From Paraconiothyrium sp. Pb-2020 (Eukaryota; Ascomycota; Dothideomycetes; Pleosporales; Didymosphaeriaceae), in assembly GCA_022419385.1 (NCBI GenBank), contig JAJUBI010000002.1, forward strand, positions 4,030,001 through 4,094,000: DNA of 64,000 nucleotides, given 5' to 3'. The notes beneath the pieces were generated by a model. That model was not told where the DNA came from. It saw nothing but the letters and a program-made list of their open reading frames with translations, and ran no database searches. Shown here piece by piece: positions 59,033 to 64,000 of this stretch; positions within the stretch are counted from its first letter, which is position 1; each line of letters opens with the position of its first letter. The position numbers and the translations under genes are program-made.

Positions 59033-59657
59033 AACCATTGTGTATTAGCTGGTTCCAGGGAATATCTCTATTTGTGGGCCTTGCATGCGAGGAATCGCAT
59101 TAGCGGAGTTTTGTCATTGGGTTCGTGAGAGCACTCCCCGAGATTGCAATTTATAGTACTATAGCATATCAGGAATTGCGTATGTCTCCGCGTTGCTGTC
59201 TCCTGTCATCGTGAACTGTAATCTCTAGCCATTGAAGAGTGACTGTTTTGGGTATCTAATTAACCTAGACCACAACCCCATGCTATGCTATGCAAGCCAC
59301 TGTGTTGACCTCCTTCATCCCTGATGGATACATCTACCACTTATACCAGAAGACTGCCAAAGTCATGTATGAGGCAGAGACACGTTCGGATAAAGTTTAT
59401 AGCCTCTGCTCCTCTGATCAAAGTGAATTGGCCAGGGTCCAGAAGCCACACTTTTAAAGAGAGGAATGCTAACGTTACTAGTAACGGTTTAGAGTTCCGC
59501 AAGTTGCTAGAGGACAATCCGTTGGCAAAGATTGTCGTAGAGGTAGGAAATGCGGCGTTGAAGTCGAGAGGTCGCCGGCGAGATGAATGAGACGAATAAT
59601 AGCTCACGTCCAAAAGCTCCAATCCCCCTTCGTGACATTCAAGGTGCCGCAAACTCC
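59033..59657. other. Convergent 3' spacer, SNW1 and TAF11
   Basis: About 0.6 kb. A plus-strand frame at 59324-59590 (88 codons) begins MDTSTTYTRRLPK and has no recognisable motif. A small gene is possible but not supported. Confidence 0.4.
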
Positions 59658-60665
59658 TCAACGGAACAGTCTCCGCCCCCCAGTTCTCGCTAACGTCCTT
59701 TCTGGACCCTCCAAGCTCAACCCCGCGAACCCAGCTCCACCGCCCTCTCGATCTCTCTTATACCGCCTCAGCGCTTCCCTCAGATGCGCCGGCGTCAACG
59801 GGCCTTTGTCCTCCTCCTTCAGCCTATCTTTTAAATTCGCGTCCCGCGGGATCTCCTTCCAGAAACCCTCTTCCCTGTTCACTTGGTTCAGGTACAGGCC
59901 TGCATTCTGAATATGCTGGTTCGACGGTCTACTATCCGGTCGATGACCAAACGGCTCTTGCAGACCCTGTTGCAGGACGGCGGGAGGGAGATTTGGATTC
60001 GGCAAGTGCGTGCGAGCAGCGGCCCATTCGTCGCGAACTATGAGCGCGCGGTCGATAAGCTCACCAACGAAAGCCTTGCTGTACGATGTCACAGCAATGA
60101 TAACATTCGGCGGAACGGATTGTGACAGGGTCTGATTGACTAGCTTGCGCACCATGGAGGTCTTGAGCTTGACACGACGGTATACGGAGTAGGCGTTCTG
60201 CTGCGATTCATCCATAGCCAGCACTAGCATGCGCTCGTTGTGGGCGGCTTGTTGTTTGGCAGCTTCGGAGGGGCGCTCGCCTTCGAGCTTTGTGCCCTCG
60301 TCTTCATCTTCGCCGTAGTCATCGTCTTCGTCCTCCTCCGCACCTGCAGCTCCGTTCATCGAGGGATCATCTGGACGTGCGCTGCCGCGGACAGAATTTC
60401 CGGCTATGCTGGCACCATCATCGCCTTTGCGCTTCCTTTTTCTGCCACCGCCGGTTCCGTTCACGAGTGAGGCTGTATCTACGCTACCAACGGAGGGCGA
60501 GCGGCTGTGGCGCAACGGAGAGGCGATAGCGGATTCATTGTCTGGGTCGAAAGAGTTGCGGAGGTTAGAGGGTTTACGTTTCTTTGCTTGCGAAGAGACG
60601 CTGGAGATCGAGCCGCGTTTGCGAGGATTAGGTATGATGATCTGCGGGGGCGGTGGCGATGCCAT
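59658..60665 (-). CDS. TAF11: TFIID subunit TAF11 (TAFII28 family)
   Basis: Nuclear subunit of TFIID that pairs with TAF13 through a histone fold and helps TBP load on promoters. Single-exon, 335 aa. The N-terminal half is disordered and charged (nuclear-localisation-like GGRKRKRKGDD, an acidic EDEDDDYGEDEDE run). The TAFII28 histone fold follows at about residues 140-240: ERMLVLAMDESQQNAYSVYR, VKLKTSMVRKLVNQTLSQSV, PPNVIIAVTSYSKAFVGELI, DRALIVRDEWA. A C-terminal extension of about 80 residues carries GPLTPAHLREALRRYKRD, typical of fungal TAF11. The start at 60665 is the first ATG and gives the expected length. Convergent with SNW1. Confidence 0.95.
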   Translation of the reverse strand: MASPPPPQIIIPNPRKRGSISSVSSQAKKRKPSNLRNSFDPDNESAIASPLRHSRSPSVGSVDTASLVNGTGGGRKRKRKGDDGASIAGNSVRGSARPDDPSMNGAAGAEEDEDDDYGEDEDEGTKLEGERPSEAAKQQAAHNERMLVLAMDESQQNAYSVYRRVKLKTSMVRKLVNQTLSQSVPPNVIIAVTSYSKAFVGELIDRALIVRDEWAAARTHLPNPNLPPAVLQQGLQEPFGHRPDSRPSNQHIQNAGLYLNQVNREEGFWKEIPRDANLKDRLKEEDKGPLTPAHLREALRRYKRDREGGGAGFAGLSLEGPERTLARTGGRRLFR

Positions 60666-61842
60666 GGTCTGCCTTCAGATCCTGGCTATCGTAGGGCGGA
60701 ACGGCGGTGGGGTCTACCCTTGGGGCTATAGGATGGAGTGGTGGTTTGCGTGGTCAAGTTGCAGTTGAGAAAGCGGGAGCTTCAAAGGCGCGCCGGTTCG
60801 CGAAGACCGCGCTAGCACTGCGGGAGCGCACGGGCGCCATACATGGGGTTCTATCACCTCCACCTCACATTTTTGCCCTACACACTCTGACTTCTTCTGG
60901 ACAGATCCTCTTAACTTGTGGAAACCCGTGCATTAATGCTGACATTGGACAAACCGATATCTAGTACTAGCATCGATCTTTTATTTTCAACCCCAGATAT
61001 CATTTTCATTTACGTAGATCCATCTCAGAATCCTGAAAAAAAATATTGAGGGGTGATCCACCGTCGCAGGTGTCCCGCGAGACCATCTTAGGGCAACTTG
61101 AGTACGAAGTGTCAGGCGTTCCATGACCATGTGTGTCATATCAACTTTTAAGGGCGGCAACATAGTATCATTCTGCACATATTGGCCTGATGGGGCTTAT
61201 GTCTGAGCTGCAAGTCGTAGATTATGTGTAGATGCTATAGAAACAGCTTCCGTCACGAGTCCATGTGCAGGAGAGGAGGCGAACCCAAGGGTAGTGTAGG
61301 CGAGTAGCGGAAATTACGTATAGTGGTCGACGGCTGTGAAGACATGTAGTAACCAGCTCCACATATATGTTGTTACGCAATATCGCAGCTTTAGCCCAGA
61401 TTCAACGTCTGGGTAGTATTGGCTAGCCATATGCCGGTACAACTCTGCGATAGACTTATTTGGGCAACGCTTTTGGATGATAGCACTCGGAAGGAATAAT
61501 GCCGCGCCCAGGCCAGCTGAACATCAATAATGTTGGAACAAGCTTGTCTCGGTGAAGCTGTTTGCTTGGAGCAATCTGGGAAATGAGTTCATCGGCTGCT
61601 TGTTGATGGCTAATTGCAGAAACGCAGTGACAGGTATTATCCGAATCACCGACCAAGTCGTATTGTATACAGAGCATAACCTGCATCAGTTCACAAAGTC
61701 GCGGAAGGTGATGTTGAAGGTGAGGAAACCCTTCTCGGGTATATTTTTGGAACAGCTACATGAAGCCGTCACCAGGTACACCAGCCATTCAGTGTCATGA
61801 AGAAACCGTAAGAAAACCCGAAACCAAACCAAGCACCCAGAT
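60666..61842. other. Spacer between TAF11 promoter and uL4 3' end
   Basis: About 1.2 kb holding the TAF11 promoter and the uL4 3' UTR region. No gene supported. Confidence 0.45.
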
Positions 61843-63347
61843 CTAGTTCTCGTGAAGCTGCTCGGTGAAAGACTCGCCCACACGCTCGGGCTTGCCAGCC
61901 TTGACCGACTTCTGACCCTCCTTGTTCTTGGAGTAGGCAGCAGCGTAAGGGTTGAGGCGGAGCTGTACCTGGAGGTTACGAAGAGGGTTCTTCTTCTGGA
62001 CGTTGGTGCGCTTGCTGATGGCACCACCACGGACAGGTCGGAGGACCTTCTGGACATCGCTGGAGTTGATGATCTTGCTGAGGTCGGGCTGCTTCATCAG
62101 AGCGGAGGGGAGGAGGAAGTCCTTCTTGAGGGCCGAAGGTTCGGTGGTGGAACCGTAGACCTTATCAAGAGCAGCGAAAGCCGAGGAAGTCCAGACAATG
62201 AAACGTCCGAGGTGACCTCCAGGGGCGAGCTGGAGAAGGTTGAGGGAGTAGACGGATGAGGTCTCAACACCGGGCAAGTTGCGGAAAGCACCAACGAGCT
62301 CCTTGCCATCCTCATCGGGGTTGTAGATGACAAGAGGACCACGGCGCTGCCTGTAGCGGCGACCCCTGAGCTTACCCTTACCGGCACGGACCTTCCTGGA
62401 CTTCTTGACCTTCTCGATGTCAGCGCCAGCACCGACAGCCTTGAGCAGAGCAAGGGCAGCGGAGGTCTTGGCGATAGCAGCGTCGGCGAAAGCGGTCGAG
62501 GAAACGACGAGAGGGACTTCCGGAACGGTGGAGATGTTGTGGCCACGGGCAAGGAGAAGAGCAGCGCTGGAAGACGCAGCGAGGGCGGATGCGGTCGCAA
62601 AGCGCTTCTGGTTCAGGTTGATCTTCTGGTGCCACTTCCTCCAGACCTTGGTGGGAGCGAACATGCGACCGGAGCGGCACATGTTACCGAAAGCAGCCTG
62701 ACCGGCACGGTGAGTACCACCACCCGAGACACGAGGAATACGGGCGACGGCACGACCAGTACCCCAGGACTCGGCGGAGGTCTGATGACCAGCCTTCTCG
62801 GAGCTGCACGAGTCAGCTATGAACGTATCGCGTAGGTTTGATAACACTTACACAGCGTACGGCTGGCGCTTGTTCTTGTTCATGCCAGTGTGCACCGAGT
62901 GGACAATGTCCGGGCGGATGGGGCTCTAATCGGAAGTTAGCAATTGAGCTCAGCATGATGAAGTACGCAGCGTCGCCATTTGGAAGCGCACTGCCCAGAT
63001 ATTCCAAACTCCATCCACACAGCGAGGTGCAATGTGGCCATAGAGAATAGAAAATGCTGTGTCGATGCTAGCGCTTCGCCGAAACCTCACCCGCGCATAT
63101 CGAGCCGCTGGAGTCTGGTCATATTTCGATACAGAGTCCTGACAGCATCCTGATGGTCCATTTCACTAGCCATCTACTGCAGAATATGCGCGGAGTCGGT
63201 TGTCGTTGCGGTGTAGGGCGTGCGAGGCTGTCGGAGCTGCAATTGCGAGATATGCGTAGGACTTGCCTTGAAGACATTGGGGATAGGAGCAGTGTCCTTA
63301 GAGGCCTCTCCGGAGCCGGAAATGATGGTGACGGTAGGCCGAGACAT
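61843..63347 (-). CDS. RPL4: 60S ribosomal protein uL4 (RPL4)
   Basis: Structural protein of the large cytosolic ribosomal subunit, with a long loop lining the exit tunnel. Three exons: 63267-63347, 62852-62925 and 61843-62803; product 371 aa. Exon 2 opens with SPIRPDIVHSVHTGMNKNKR and exon 3 with SEKAGHQTSAESWGTGRAVA, both hallmark uL4 segments. Further on are RAGQAAFGNMCRSGRMFAPT, KWHQKINLNQKRFATASALA and GRRYRQRRGPLVIY. The first intron (62926-63266, 341 nt) starts GCAAGT after AAG and ends TTAG with a GCTAAC branch point: a GC-AG intron of the accepted type. The second intron (62804-62851, 48 nt) is GT-AG. Exon 1 codes 27 aa (MSRPTVTIISGSGEASKDTA). Confidence 0.96.
62926..63266 (-). other. 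341-nt GC-AG intron of RPL4
   Basis: Donor AAG/GCAAGT, branch GCTAAC 18 nt before the acceptor TTAG. It is the only GC donor found in the genes I spliced. I looked for snoRNA C/D boxes (RTGATGA, CTGA) and saw no convincing pair. Confidence 0.75.
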
Positions 63348-64000
63348 GGCGGGCGTCTTGTGCTGCGGGTTAGTACGCTGTGTTGATGTCGAAGTTCTGA
63401 ACTCGCGGAGTGATTTTTCGGTGTGCGCCAAGATCGCGCCTGCTCGAAAAGCTAAGCGAGCGTTAGCGCGGAAACCCTCGCGCTAGTAGGACAAGTACGA
63501 CACTAAGTTGCTGTTCATGCAACCACGAGAACACATTATGCCGCGGAAATTTGGACTACAGATGCAGGTCAAAGAATGACGCGTTCAAAACAATGAAAGA
63601 TTGGTGTCTAAGGATGAACAGCGGTGTCACCGACAAAGTGTGGCCGCTGTTGATGCGGAATGGTTTGACAGATATTACTGAAGACGGCTGAGGCAAATTA
63701 TTGTAAACACTTCACGAATGAGTTGAGCTACATCTGGAGCGGCATCATGAAACTGTTTTCATGGCTCTGGGAATCTTCTCCTGTCAACTTGTATCAAGTT
63801 TGTGGAGATTAGACCTGAGGCAATTGCATCAGTACCATGATTTCCTAAACATCTACGAACCCGCCTGCTAGGTGATGGGGATCTGAATGGTTGTTTGAAG
63901 TTGGTAGTTGAGCTAGATTCGAGGGAGTAAGACGGGAGGTGTGGTATGATCATCACTCTGCGAATTCAGCTCTGATGCACTCAGCTCAATGCACCTGGAT
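63348..64000. other. RPL4 promoter region and window end
   Basis: About 0.65 kb upstream of uL4. No gene, RNA or repeat recognised before the window ends. Confidence 0.4.

Noticed and set aside
59324..59590. 88-codon plus-strand frame between SNW1 and TAF11
   Set aside because: No recognisable motif, lies in a convergent 3' region and overlaps a competing minus-strand frame; could be real but is not supported.
62926..63266. Intronic snoRNA in RPL4
   Set aside because: No convincing C-box (RTGATGA) plus D-box pair or H/ACA pattern seen by eye.

Overview
The window is nuclear DNA of a filamentous ascomycete (Pezizomycotina). Coding regions are interrupted by short introns, mostly 45-200 nt, with GT-AG ends and CTAAC/CTGAC-type branch points. 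The gene content is fungal: Zn2Cys6 regulator, HET-domain protein, fungal-type secreted phospholipase A2, SAD-1-class RNA-dependent RNA polymerase, GH3 beta-glucosidase. The degenerate F-box-like genes remind me of families common in Dothideomycetes, but that class assignment is an inference. No plasmid, viral or bacterial backbone is visible.

Layout: (1) 196-2167, an ACS/Dal5-type MFS transporter. (2) 3.4-9.6 kb, four genes in a row whose products carry apparent signal peptides: phospholipase A2, a protein with an acidic tail that recalls the C-terminal tail of some fungal class-V chitinases, a small six-cysteine protein, and a 544-aa Cys-rich/coiled-coil protein. (3) 9.7-19.0 kb, three damaged genes side by side: an F-box-like gene broken into several frames, an RdRP with an intact catalytic core but a frameshifted C-terminus, and a HET gene with a frameshift and an in-frame stop. 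(4) An SDR oxidoreductase at 20 kb, then a 2.6 kb spacer. (5) 23.3-29.4 kb, the essential TBP-removing ATPase MOT1. (6) 30.3-31.3 kb, another frameshifted gene. (7) 31.6-37.8 kb, two unknown conserved-looking genes, the complex I subunit NDUFS5, and an FHA-forkhead factor of the Fkh1/2 type. (8) A secreted GH3 beta-glucosidase at 39-42 kb and a Zn2Cys6 regulator at 44.4-46.5 kb. (9) A 7.5 kb stretch without recognisable genes. (10) A dense housekeeping end: an 820-aa Ser/Arg-rich protein, the splicing factor SNW1/Prp45, TAF11 and ribosomal protein uL4.

The housekeeping genes (MOT1, FKH, SNW1, TAF11, NDUFS5, uL4) are intact and can be spliced into full-length proteins by hand. The broken frames are concentrated in gene-silencing, self/non-self and F-box-like genes, so real decay looks more likely than general sequence error, although local indel error is not excluded. 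The most unusual parts are the secreted-protein block at 3.4-9.6 kb, the RdRP that lost its C-terminus while keeping its active site, and the gene-free 46.5-53.9 kb interval. All exon boundaries were read by eye and no homology search was run.
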